NCBI RefSeq assembly: GCF_003286085.1
Contig: NW_020825380.1
Location: forward strand, 1-64,000
Origin: Drosophila persimilis
Lineage: Eukaryota > Arthropoda > Insecta > Diptera > Drosophilidae
Direction: 5' to 3'
Length of the DNA stretch: 64,000 bases
Part shown: positions 31,573 through 41,807 of the stretch, piece after piece
Layout: each line of letters opens with the position of its first letter
Numbering within the stretch: position 1 is the stretch's first letter
Notes under the pieces: model-generated
Told to the model about the DNA's origin: nothing
The model's database searches: none
What the model saw: only the letters and a program-made list of their open reading frames with translations
Position numbers and translations under genes: made by a program

Positions 31573-32894
31573 CTGGGCTTGTATGTATTAGAAGCCCCAC
31601 AGCCATAGCAGAAAATTCCCCGTTCAGACACACAATCTTGATATCTGTGTCCCGTCTTCCGACAATTCCAACAGATCAATGCAATTGCGTCTACTTCCAT
31701 CTCCCTTTCACTCTCTGAATATTCTTGATCCTCCATGTTCTGTTTTAGCTCCGATATGTCTCGACGAAAAGGCATTGTTTTCGCATACCCATGCGAAGTT
31801 TTAACGTCCTCTAAGAAGATTTCGCGTCTTCGACAAATTTCCCTGAGCTCCTGTACCGTTCTGATTTCTACGTTCAACAGTTCATGGCGAATCTCCGGAC
31901 GCAGGTTATTCTTCAATACCCGAACCAACTTCCGAATGGTCCAGGGTACTTCCAACTGATCGGTCAAGCTAGAGATGCTATCGTAAAACCCATCGAAAGT
32001 CTCGCTTGCCTTCTGCTTCCGGTTTCGGATCAGTTCTTCGATGTCAACGTCATCTTTTTCTTGGCGAAATTGCAGTCGTAAGGCAGCACATAAAGTATCC
32101 CATTGAACTTCAACTACTGCCTTGTGATGTCGCCAGTAGAACTCGTTAGCTTTTCCTTCAAACAAAACACTCACATTCCGGCAAAGCACGGAAAAATTTC
32201 CTTCCAAAGTTTGATGGGTCAATGCCTCTACTCTATATATGAAGTTATCTATTGATACCCCGACTCCCGAGAACTTAATTTTCCATCCATTGAGTATATG
32301 GACCACTTTGTCCGGTCTCTGGGATAAATCAGAGAAACCGCTTCGCAATGGTGACGGATGACCTATGCTTTGGGGTGCTTGTCTATGGCCAGGACCAGTT
32401 CCCTCTCCATAGTTAGTGGCTTGCAACTGCTCGGACAACGGCGTTGGAGAACGGTCTAACGCTGCGGTGACAGTGGACTGACTTGAGGTTCGGGTTACCT
32501 GTTGCATTGAATCAACTACCGAGCTTTGAATCAGCTCTGCCATTCGTTTACTTAGCGAAGCGAGCAATCTCTGTTCCATTGCCAACAGATCTATATTTTT
32601 AGAAGAACTCGCTTCTTCTCCCCCTTTTGCACGTTCTTTGGACTGAGCGCGAGTATTTTGCGCTACTACCTTCGGCACAGCCCCGCTTGCAGTTCTACAC
32701 CTGCTTTTACATACCGGGCAAACATTGCTAGTCTTTAAATATGTGGTCATACAGGGAAGATGGAACTCGTGCTCGCAAACCGATCGGAATACCTCATCCG
32801 TGGTCTGTATGGCTTTCTGGCACAGCGCGCACACAGGTCTTACACCTTCACCTGCCCCTTGGGCTTCCTTTCCGGGAGATCTGTCCAAACCCAT
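31470..32894 (-). CDS. gag: gag copy 1 with N-terminal RING-H2 finger and CCHC knuckle
   Basis: 474 residues from the ATG at 32894 (context gccATGGG). Residues about 22-67 form a RING-H2-type zinc finger: CALC, then CEHEFHLPC, then CPVCKSRC, in C-x2-C ... C-x-H-x2-H-x2-C ... C-x2-C spacing. The middle is a capsid-like helical region (WKIKFSG through RHELLNVEI). The C-terminus has a CCHC knuckle (CWNCRKTGHRYQDC, about 405) and a second Cys cluster (CYGCGASNTYKPSC) lacking the usual His. Capsid formation and RNA packaging are family knowledge. A RING in gag is unusual and could give ubiquitin-ligase activity, which is untested. It overlaps pol by about 100 bp. Confidence 0.9.
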   Translation of the reverse strand: MGLDRSPGKEAQGAGEGVRPVCALCQKAIQTTDEVFRSVCEHEFHLPCMTTYLKTSNVCPVCKSRCRTASGAVPKVVAQNTRAQSKERAKGGEEASSSKNIDLLAMEQRLLASLSKRMAELIQSSVVDSMQQVTRTSSQSTVTAALDRSPTPLSEQLQATNYGEGTGPGHRQAPQSIGHPSPLRSGFSDLSQRPDKVVHILNGWKIKFSGVGVSIDNFIYRVEALTHQTLEGNFSVLCRNVSVLFEGKANEFYWRHHKAVVEVQWDTLCAALRLQFRQEKDDVDIEELIRNRKQKASETFDGFYDSISSLTDQLEVPWTIRKLVRVLKNNLRPEIRHELLNVEIRTVQELREICRRREIFLEDVKTSHGYAKTMPFRRDISELKQNMEDQEYSESEREMEVDAIALICWNCRKTGHRYQDCVSERGIFCYGCGASNTYKPSCEKCSKNSKLSTPKLPLKQKTSCVLRHQGTNTD

Positions 32895-33770
32895 GGCAAG
32901 AAAATGCTACTTATCTCGGTCGTTTCCTATAATTTATGTCGTATGGGATTGGTTTAGCAATACTACTCTGCAAGTCGTGACTATAATTCGTCCTAACTTT
33001 GTTTTATTCAACTAAAATTTCGATACTAAGTTTTGATACCAATAATGAACTCTATGACCGACGCTCGCGCACCACAATCTACATTCTACTCTTTTTCGAT
33101 ATCTCCTTTGAAAGGTTTACGTTTAGTTCGAACGCGACTCGCATCTACGGATCGACACTGATTTCGACTGTGGGTACCCAGATTGTTCGCCGCAGGCAGC
33201 GGACAGTAACCGATAATAAAACCTGATCTATCTGTTTTCCAGCTTCCGACAGCTAACTCTGAGACCACCGTCAGTAATTCTGGAATAAATCTCTTCCCTC
33301 CATCGTGGATAGAGTAACGCTCGAAAGCAGAATATCTATGTTCCAATGCGCTGGAGTCGAAGAAACCTTTTACTTAATAAGATGGTGTGAACACTAACGC
33401 GGTATTTCCCGCAGGGTCAGGCGGTCGACATTCGTCATTCTCGCTCTGCAATTCCACTGAAGGATTTAGCCTACGTCGCTTCTAGTTAACTGAGCCTCTT
33501 CTTGCTGACTGTCATCTGGGGTCAGAAAGGAATAACTCTGCTCCTTTATCTGGTTTCCACTTCAGATGACTAGTCCGCAAGGGATAGCGAAAGAACTTTA
33601 ACGGAAAAGGAAATTTTTGTAAAAGCGGAAAAGAAAATTTCTATCTAATCATCCACGGGTCCAACCGAGTATTTGAATCTACCCTGTCGGGCCCCACGTT
33701 GGGCGCCACTTATGAAAATTTCTTTAATCTTTTAATAAAATTATCTTTTTAATTATAATATTATTATAAC
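32895..33770 (-). other. Long untranslated leader between LTR2 and gag (copy 1)
   Basis: About 876 bp without a convincing ORF. It contains the tRNA-like primer site at 33690-33708 and, between that site and the LTR, a 62-bp AT-rich stretch. Leaders of this type normally hold packaging signals. Confidence 0.6.
33690..33708 (-). promoter_or_regulatory. Candidate primer binding site TGGCGCCCAACGTGGGGCC
   Basis: Element-strand TGGCGCCCAACGTGGGGCC, starting TGG as complements of tRNA CCA ends do, and resembling Lys-tRNA sites in gypsy-type elements. It lies 62 bp from the LTR edge rather than directly next to it. Repeated at about 41727-41745. Confidence 0.6.
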
Positions 33771-36166
33771 TGTAACGTGTAACGCTCGTCTACGCTAGAC
33801 GGACAGGAGGGGCGATCTGCAAAGGCGGGGCACGCTTTAAATGTTCCGGCTCTAGCTCGTCGGCTTTGGGGTGGTGGTTCTTGCGCGTACAGATCGTCTC
33901 CATTTAGCAACACTATCACGCGATAATTTTAACGATTTATTTTCCTAAGAATTGAGCGTGCTGCGACTATACGGTGCTAGAACTACCGGTAGAACGACAA
34001 AAAGATAAAAGAAACACTCTGTAAAGAATAGGGGAGAGTGCAGAAGAGAAGGGAGGAGAAGATGAGGGAGAGAGAGAGAGAGAGAAAGTAGAAAGAGAGT
34101 GAAGAGTGAGGGAAAGAGGAGGAGATATCGGTTGCTATCCCACGGATGTCAGTGTGGTAGCTTATTTTTGCCCACCCAACCTATGACCATCTTCCTCAAA
34201 ACCGGAAGGTTCAGATGGCCCCTTTAGCTAGATCGCGGTTACACGCACGCCGGCACAGAGTTCATCCTTTTGTATCTTTATCTAAATTCCATTATATATT
34301 TGTTCGAAAAAACGGTTAAAACTAATATATTCAGCGATGGCATATTTTTCTAATACTAGAGATCTACAGCGAGTATATGCATATGAGAGATTCAGAGGCG
34401 TATATAAAGTGATATGAGGTGAAGTTAATAATTAAGGTGTATCTTAAGGTTAGCAGGTTATTCCTGGCACAAATTCATTTAAATTTTCTTTTAATTCGGT
34501 TGCTTGTATACAACTGGCAATATAGGATATAGTGAGGAAAGTGTAAGATTGTTGCTATTCATTAGCGATTTTATCGTAAATTCGTTTCTTATTTTCTTTT
34601 CGAGAGCTTAGGATTGGGCGCGCCCACTAGAACCAAACGAAAGTCGCAGGATTTTACTCACGCAGTTAGGTTTCTCCATCGGCGAAAGATCGATCTTCCG
34701 GCGACTGCTGAAATAGAACGTTATCCTTTTTCTTTCGTTTACATTAGTGCTTTCGAGACCTTTGATTTCCCTCAGGCGGGGTTAGTTCTAAATCCAATAA
34801 ATTTCTGTTTTGTTTCGGGTGCTTTTTAGATTACTTACAATTTCCTCTAAATTCTTTCCAATATTTCATATAAATTCTTAATTCGAACGGGTACAACTAG
34901 TATTTAAAGCTAAATCTTAGGAACTTCATTTGTTTGTTCAAAGGAACGATTCTAGAGTCTTATTCATGGGTTCGAGTCTCTGTCGGATTCGACCGGATGG
35001 CCTGCAGCTCAATTACTTTTCTAACTGGGTTTGGCGAATCGCATCGGACTGCCTGCCCAGGAGAGGATAGGCGGAACTGAAATCAGGTGTCCGAAGAGCG
35101 TATTTATTAATTTTAATTCTGCTGGGCTGCTCTCGGGCCGTAACTTTCTTTAACACCGGCTTTACTGCGCCATTTTTGAAACACGGACCGAGATCTGGAT
35201 TCTACATCGACGAAACTCTATTAATACAGGGGTCTGTTGAAGCGGGAACGGTAGATTGTATTTTCTTTGAAAGTCTCTAGAACATTAACCGTTGCAGGGC
35301 TCGAATGCGCCTGGTTTTGCCAGCACAAACTCCTCGCCGGGCGACATGGGCGCCGGTTGGGGACGGGGAGCGGCCGACGGAACGAGACTATCCGCCCACG
35401 AGCAGTGGACGCGGTCTCGGTTACGGATCGCTTGTTGATGCGGCACGTGGAATCTACGGAGCCTCTCGGCGGATCCGGGAAAACGATGAACCAGTATGCT
35501 GACGCCTGCGATTTCCAGGCGGGTCGAAGTACTCCACTTTGCTGGTCACTTTTTGGTGCCGCAAACGTGGGGTGCCTTACGGCGCCTTAGCACGGGTCGC
35601 GCTAGGCTGGGGCGCGTAAGGCGGCGTCTTCCCGAGGAGCTGGTCCACAATTTCCGCAGGAAATCTTTTGCTGCGGAAAATACGAGTTACCTCTATTAGA
35701 TATTCGCCCGGAGAACGGGGATCGACATTTATCTTACCGCAGTGGCAGCGGTATCCGTGGATGTACACAGATTAATCCAGCCTCTGGCGGTTCTCTGGGT
35801 TAGAACGCCCACAGAAGAGGTTGCTCCCGCAGAAAACGGCTACACTTATAAACCTTCCGGCACTGTACACACTTTCGACTTTATTTAGTGGAATTAGGCG
35901 CGGATGGCAAACTTTTCACTGATTGGGAAAAACACGACTCGTCGGCTTGATTATCGCACAGGAAAAGATCGAAGCCGGAAACCTGCTCTGGCCACTTGAC
36001 ATTTGCATGCACTTTTGCATGGGGAGGTTACGCCCTCTAGGTTGTCAAATTGGAGCAACCCTGACCTCGGCTGATTTCGATCATTGTCAATCTTGCGGTC
36101 AGCTGCCCAGGCAGCTGATCGGCAGGCACCTCCCAACACTTACAAAGTCGATTCATGCCCCCTACA
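33771..36166 (-). repeat. LTR2 (shared central LTR), 2396 bp
   Basis: Same sequence as LTR1/LTR3 but lacking one unit of the ~108-bp tandem duplication: copy-1 start is fused to copy-2 end near 34990 ('ggattcgaccggatggcc'). It serves as 5' LTR for internal copy 1 and 3' LTR for internal copy 2. Confidence 0.88.
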
Positions 36167-36234
36167 AAGCCCCCCCACCAGATCAGACTAGGGGTGGTTA
36201 CATCTCCTAGACTGATACCGCATGAAGCGACTTC

Positions 36235-39200
36235 TCATTGTCGTATGTCCTTTGCGTGGTAGTTACCCAGCAGGCGTCCTTGCAGATCTTCCAATTCGTA
36301 GTAGGAATTACCTATCTTCCTAAGGACACGGGCTTTCACAAAGGCAGGCCCAAACTTGGCGTTGTAGCCGGACTGAAAACAACTTTGTTTAAAATTTCTT
36401 CTAAACACTTCTTGACCTACTGCGAACGTTACTTCGCTGGACCGTAAATTGTAACGCTGCTCGTTCAGCTTGTGACTTCGTTGAATTTGCTTTCCAGCGC
36501 TCTGGCGTACTATTTCAAAGGAATCTTGCTTATCGAACAACATCGATCGATCCTCTAGCATGTTCAATTTTCTTAATAACGAATATGTCGAACCACTCGT
36601 AATCATGTGTTGACCGAAAGCTAAATAATACGGAGTCGTTCCTACGCTGGCATGTCTCGCCGATCTTAACGCACACGCTATTCTGTTTAAGCACTCGTCC
36701 CAGTCTTTCTGGTCGGGTCGTATGTAAGCCCGGATACCAGCAATCACGGAACGGTTTACCCGTTCGGAGGCGTTCGCCTGAGGTGAATGGACTGCCGTCA
36801 GGGTGTGCGTTACTTTGAACTGAGTCAAGAGTTTTCGGAACGTTTCAGATCGAAACTGCGATCCATTATCGGACACGATAGTTTCGGGTACACCAAATGT
36901 CATGAACAACTCTTCATCGAGGTACTTGACCACCACATCTGCGCTAATTTTCTTCACCGGTTTCAGAAATACGTATTTTGAGAAATGATCGAGCACAATA
37001 AAAATGCCAATATTCCCGCTTCTGGACCGGGGATAGGGCCCCAAAAAATCAACGAATAGCCTTTGGAAAAACCGGTGGGTTTCTGGTGCTTTCCCCAACG
37101 GAGGTCGGAGAATGCGATTCGGAGCCTTAGTCATTTTGCACACGTCACAGGAGTTGATATACGCCTTGACATCCGAAACCAAACCTGGCCAAAAGTAGTG
37201 ACGCCTTATGCGTTCGATCGTTTTGTGGATTCCTCCATGAGCAGCTAGCGATCTATCATGAGCTCGAACTAAGATATCCGGAACCAAACTCTTTGGCACC
37301 CAGAGCTTCCAAGCATACTCGTCGTGGATTTGCTCTCCAGACAGGTGCTCTGCACGACGGAATACGAAGACGCCGTCAGTTTTCAAATCAGGCAGCTTAT
37401 CCCTATTGGTTTCTACTCGACTAACTAACTCGGTGTACTCGGGTGACTTGAATTCTGCCGATTCCAGATCAACCAGCGATCCTTCGGGTGATTCCAAAGC
37501 AGCCACCATCTCTTCATTAACCCGCGACAAGGCATCGGGAACCACGTTCTGAGTACCTTTACGATGCTCAATTTTGAATCGGTATCTTTGCAATCCCAGG
37601 GCCCATCGAGCTAGCCGAGAACTGAGGTCGGTATTTGACATGAGCCATTTTAAGGACGCGTGATCCGTTATCACGGTGAATTCGTGCCCTTCTACGTACG
37701 CTCTGAAATTCTTCAGTGATACTATGGCGGCTAAACATTCTTGCTCCGTTACTGTATAATTTCGTTGAGCTTTGTTTAGCTTTTTTGAGACATAAGCGAT
37801 CGGACATTCGTCCCCTTCTTCAGACAGCTGCACCAGAACTCCCCCTACTCCTGTTTTGCTAGCATCACAGTGGATGTAAAACGGTTTCGTGAAATCAGGG
37901 CTCCTTAATACCGGGGCTTCGCAAAGGCACCGCTTCAATTCATTGAAGGCTTCTATGGCTTCCTTTGGAAACACAAACTTCCTTTTGGTTGTCATGACGT
38001 CGGTCAAGGGCGAGGCGAGTGACGCAAAATTTGGTACGAACTTGCGATACCACCCACACATTCCTATGAAGCTTCTCAGTCCCCTCAGGTTTTTCGGAAC
38101 TGGGAACTCGGCAATAGCCTTTATCTTGTCGGGATCGGTTCGGACTCCTCCGTCTCCTATTATGTGCCCCAAATACTTTACACGGCGCATGCAGAAATGG
38201 CTTTTACTGATGTTGATCGTTAAAATCCCACGCCTGAGTTGCCTAGCCATCTCTAATAGTACTTCTAGATGTCGTTCGAAATTTGAAGAAACTATCAACA
38301 GATCATCTAAGTAGATGAACACTTCGTTTCGAAGGTTACAAGGAACTATTTTGTCCATTAATCGTGACATGGTACTGGTGGCGTTGCACAGCCCGAAAGG
38401 CATCGTCTTGAATTGGTAAAGGGGACGCCCAGGGACTGTAAAGGCCGTCTTATCCCGGGACTTTACATCCAACGGTACTTGCCAGTACGCATCCTTCAAA
38501 TCAAGACTGGAGATGAATTCTGCTTTCGGCAAACGGCTCAGGATCCCGTTAATCTGAGGCAAGGGATAAGCATCCTTTTCCGTGAAACTGTTTACTTTCC
38601 GACAATCCAAACAGATGCGGATTTTTCCCGGCTTGGAGACCAACACTATTGGCGAGGACCAAGCGCTGTCTGACTCCTCTATTACTCCCAATTGGATCAT
38701 CCGGTCTATTTCCGAGTACATTGCCTTTTCTACCGCTGGCGAAACAGGGAAATGTCTTTGTTTCACTGGCCTAGCGTTCCCCACGTCGATAACATGTGTT
38801 ATCAAGTCGGTTTTTCCTAAACCTTCTTGAGCAAATGAGGGATAACACTTCAGAACATTGGATAACTGATCCTTTTGTTTCGGCGTCAGTACGTGCTGTT
38901 CAACCCCGCTTGTCTCTTGGGTCAACATCTCTATTTCGGACACTCGCAACTGGCTGGGCAACAGGTCATACAGCTCCCAAAAGTCAATTCCTAGGTATAG
39001 ATCATGTTTGAGCGAAGGAATTAAGTATAAATCAAGAGTCTTCTTCTCGTCTCCATATTCCACGTCCACTCTCATAATTCCCACTATCTCTTGAGCCTTA
39101 CCATCCGCCGTTTTGGCTTTATCATTGATACGTTTGTATGGTGCATCGGCAAGAACTAATTCCTTAGCCAACTCGCCTCCAACACAACTGATAGAGGCTC

Positions 39201-39609
39201 CGGAGTCTAACAAGCCATAGACGGTTCGATTGAACAAACGGATTGGTAAGAACGGACGAGGATCTCTCTTTATGTCGGAGAGAGCGCTCAGATACTTAAT
39301 TCCTGACCGGCATTTCTTTACATTTTGCCAAAACCGAGTCATTCGCTTCCCTTTACGCGATCTTGTAGCCCCTTTCCCTATATAAAACTCATTTCCGGTA
39401 TTTGAATCGTCCAATCTGGTTGGGTCTGTGCAATTCAACAGTGAGCTGTCGTTGCTTTTTTGTAGGTCTGGGTAAGTCGTGGTCTCTACTGGTAGTGGAA
39501 ATGCATCTAATCGGTATTGGTGCCTTGATGGCGCAGCACACACGAAGTCTTCTGTTTTAACGGCAACTTCGGCGTGCTGAGCTTGGAGTTTTTTGAACAT
39601 TTCTCGCAA
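36235..39609 (-). CDS. pol: pol polyprotein copy 2: protease - RT - RNase H - integrase
   Basis: Second complete pol, same length and domains as copy 1 (1124 residues; YLDD, HCDASK, integrase DDE segment all present). Few differences: Ile for Lys in RRG(K/I)LTINISK, Met for Ile in NEE(I/M)VAALES, Ser for Asn in QIQR(N/S)HKL. It is open throughout, in -1 relation to gag, and presumably a frameshift product. Confidence 0.93.
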   Translation of the reverse strand: MREMFKKLQAQHAEVAVKTEDFVCAAPSRHQYRLDAFPLPVETTTYPDLQKSNDSSLLNCTDPTRLDDSNTGNEFYIGKGATRSRKGKRMTRFWQNVKKCRSGIKYLSALSDIKRDPRPFLPIRLFNRTVYGLLDSGASISCVGGELAKELVLADAPYKRINDKAKTADGKAQEIVGIMRVDVEYGDEKKTLDLYLIPSLKHDLYLGIDFWELYDLLPSQLRVSEIEMLTQETSGVEQHVLTPKQKDQLSNVLKCYPSFAQEGLGKTDLITHVIDVGNARPVKQRHFPVSPAVEKAMYSEIDRMIQLGVIEESDSAWSSPIVLVSKPGKIRICLDCRKVNSFTEKDAYPLPQINGILSRLPKAEFISSLDLKDAYWQVPLDVKSRDKTAFTVPGRPLYQFKTMPFGLCNATSTMSRLMDKIVPCNLRNEVFIYLDDLLIVSSNFERHLEVLLEMARQLRRGILTINISKSHFCMRRVKYLGHIIGDGGVRTDPDKIKAIAEFPVPKNLRGLRSFIGMCGWYRKFVPNFASLASPLTDVMTTKRKFVFPKEAIEAFNELKRCLCEAPVLRSPDFTKPFYIHCDASKTGVGGVLVQLSEEGDECPIAYVSKKLNKAQRNYTVTEQECLAAIVSLKNFRAYVEGHEFTVITDHASLKWLMSNTDLSSRLARWALGLQRYRFKIEHRKGTQNVVPDALSRVNEEMVAALESPEGSLVDLESAEFKSPEYTELVSRVETNRDKLPDLKTDGVFVFRRAEHLSGEQIHDEYAWKLWVPKSLVPDILVRAHDRSLAAHGGIHKTIERIRRHYFWPGLVSDVKAYINSCDVCKMTKAPNRILRPPLGKAPETHRFFQRLFVDFLGPYPRSRSGNIGIFIVLDHFSKYVFLKPVKKISADVVVKYLDEELFMTFGVPETIVSDNGSQFRSETFRKLLTQFKVTHTLTAVHSPQANASERVNRSVIAGIRAYIRPDQKDWDECLNRIACALRSARHASVGTTPYYLAFGQHMITSGSTYSLLRKLNMLEDRSMLFDKQDSFEIVRQSAGKQIQRSHKLNEQRYNLRSSEVTFAVGQEVFRRNFKQSCFQSGYNAKFGPAFVKARVLRKIGNSYYELEDLQGRLLGNYHAKDIRQ

Positions 39610-40931
39610 CTGGGCTTGTATGTATTAGAAGCCCCACAGCCATAGCAGAAAATTCCCCGTTCAGACACACAATCTTGATATCTGTGTCCCGTCTTCCGAC
39701 AATTCCAACAGATCAATGCAATTGCGTCTACTTCCATCTCCCTTTCACTCTCTGAATATTCTTGATCCTCCATGTTCTGTTTTAGCTCCGATATGTCTCG
39801 ACGAAAAGGCATTGTTTTCGCATACCCATGCGAAGTTTTAACGTCCTCTAAGAAGATTTCGCGTCTTCGACAAATTTCCCTGAGCTCCTGTACCGTTCTG
39901 ATTTCTACGTTCAACAGTTCATGGCGAATCTCCGGACGCAGGTTATTCTTCAATACCCGAACCAACTTCCGAATGGTCCAGGGTACTTCCAACTGATCGG
40001 TCAAGCTAGAGATGCTATCGTAAAACCCATCGAAAGTCTCGCTTGCCTTCTGCTTCCGGTTTCGGATCAGTTCTTCGATGTCAACGTCATCTTTTTCTTG
40101 GCGAAATTGCAGTCGTAAGGCAGCACATAAAGTATCCCATTGAACTTCAACTACTGCCTTGTGATGTCGCCAGTAGAACTCGTTAGCTTTTCCTTCAAAC
40201 AAAACACTCACATTCCGGCAAAGCACGGAAAAATTTCCTTCCAAAGTTTGATGGGTCAATGCCTCTACTCTATATATGAAGTTATCTATTGATACCCCGA
40301 CTCCCGAGAACTTAATTTTCCATCCATTGAGTATATGGACCACTTTGTCCGGTCTCTGGGATAAATCAGAGAAACCGCTTCGCAATGGTGACGGATGACC
40401 TATGCTTTGGGGTGCTTGTCTATGGCCAGGACCAGTTCCCTCTCCATAGTTAGTGGCTTGCAACTGCTCGGACAACGGCGTTGGAGAACGGTCTAACGCT
40501 GCGGTGACAGTGGACTGACTTGAGGTTCGGGTTACCTGTTGCATTGAATCAACTACCGAGCTTTGAATCAGCTCTGCCATTCGTTTACTTAGCGAAGCGA
40601 GCAATCTCTGTTCCATTGCCAACAGATCTATATTTTTAGAAGAACTCGCTTCTTCTCCCCCTTTTGCACGTTCTTTGGACTGAGCGCGAGTATTTTGCGC
40701 TACTACCTTCGGCACAGCCCCGCTTGCAGTTCTACACCTGCTTTTACATACCGGGCAAACATTGCTAGTCTTTAAATATGTGGTCATACAGGGAAGATGG
40801 AACTCGTGCTCGCAAACCGATCGGAATACCTCATCCGTGGTCTGTATGGCTTTCTGGCACAGCGCGCACACAGGTCTTACACCTTCACCTGCCCCTTGGG
40901 CTTCCTTTCCGGGAGATCTGTCCAAACCCAT
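39507..40931 (-). CDS. gag: gag copy 2 with RING-H2 finger and CCHC knuckle
   Basis: 474 residues, apparently identical to copy 1 at protein level, with the RING-H2 residues and CCHC knuckle unchanged. ATG at 40931. Preservation of the finger in both copies says only that the copies are young, not that the domain is under selection. It is transcribed from LTR3 as its 5' LTR. Confidence 0.9.
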   Translation of the reverse strand: MGLDRSPGKEAQGAGEGVRPVCALCQKAIQTTDEVFRSVCEHEFHLPCMTTYLKTSNVCPVCKSRCRTASGAVPKVVAQNTRAQSKERAKGGEEASSSKNIDLLAMEQRLLASLSKRMAELIQSSVVDSMQQVTRTSSQSTVTAALDRSPTPLSEQLQATNYGEGTGPGHRQAPQSIGHPSPLRSGFSDLSQRPDKVVHILNGWKIKFSGVGVSIDNFIYRVEALTHQTLEGNFSVLCRNVSVLFEGKANEFYWRHHKAVVEVQWDTLCAALRLQFRQEKDDVDIEELIRNRKQKASETFDGFYDSISSLTDQLEVPWTIRKLVRVLKNNLRPEIRHELLNVEIRTVQELREICRRREIFLEDVKTSHGYAKTMPFRRDISELKQNMEDQEYSESEREMEVDAIALICWNCRKTGHRYQDCVSERGIFCYGCGASNTYKPSCEKCSKNSKLSTPKLPLKQKTSCVLRHQGTNTD

Positions 40932-41807
40932 GGCAAGAAAATGCTACTTATCTCGGTCGTTTCCTATAATTTATGTCGTATGGGATTGGTTTAGCAATAC
41001 TACTCTGCAAGTCGTGACTATAATTCGTCCTAACTTTGTTTTATTCAACTAAAATTTCGATACTAAGTTTTGATACCAATAATGAACTCTATGACCGACG
41101 CTCGCGCACCACAATCTACATTCTACTCTTTTTCGATATCTCCTTTGAAAGGTTTACGTTTAGTTCGAACGCGACTCGCATCTACGGATCGACACTGATT
41201 TCGACTGTGGGTACCCAGATTGTTCGCCGCAGGCAGCGGACAGTAACCGATAATAAAACCTGATCTATCTGTTTTCCAGCTTCCGACAGCTAACTCTGAG
41301 ACCACCGTCAGTAATTCTGGAATAAATCTCTTCCCTCCATCGTGGATAGAGTAACGCTCGAAAGCAGAATATCTATGTTCCAATGCGCTGGAGTCGAAGA
41401 AACCTTTTACTTAATAAGATGGTGTGAACACTAACGCGGTATTTCCCGCAGGGTCAGGCGGTCGACATTCGTCATTCTCGCTCTGCAATTCCACTGAAGG
41501 ATTTAGCCTACGTCGCTTCTAGTTAACTGAGCCTCTTCTTGCTGACTGTCATCTGGGGTCAGAAAGGAATAACTCTGCTCCTTTATCTGGTTTCCACTTC
41601 AGATGACTAGTCCGCAAGGGATAGCGAAAGAACTTTAACGGAAAAGGAAATTTTTGTAAAAGCGGAAAAGAAAATTTCTATCTAATCATCCACGGGTCCA
41701 ACCGAGTATTTGAATCTACCCTGTCGGGCCCCACGTTGGGCGCCACTTATGAAAATTTCTTTAATCTTTTAATAAAATTATCTTTTTAATTATAATATTA
41801 TTATAAC
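40932..41807 (-). other. Untranslated leader of internal copy 2
   Basis: Equivalent of 32895-33770, including the TGGCGCCCAACG primer-site candidate and the 62-bp AT-rich spacer before LTR3. Confidence 0.55.
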
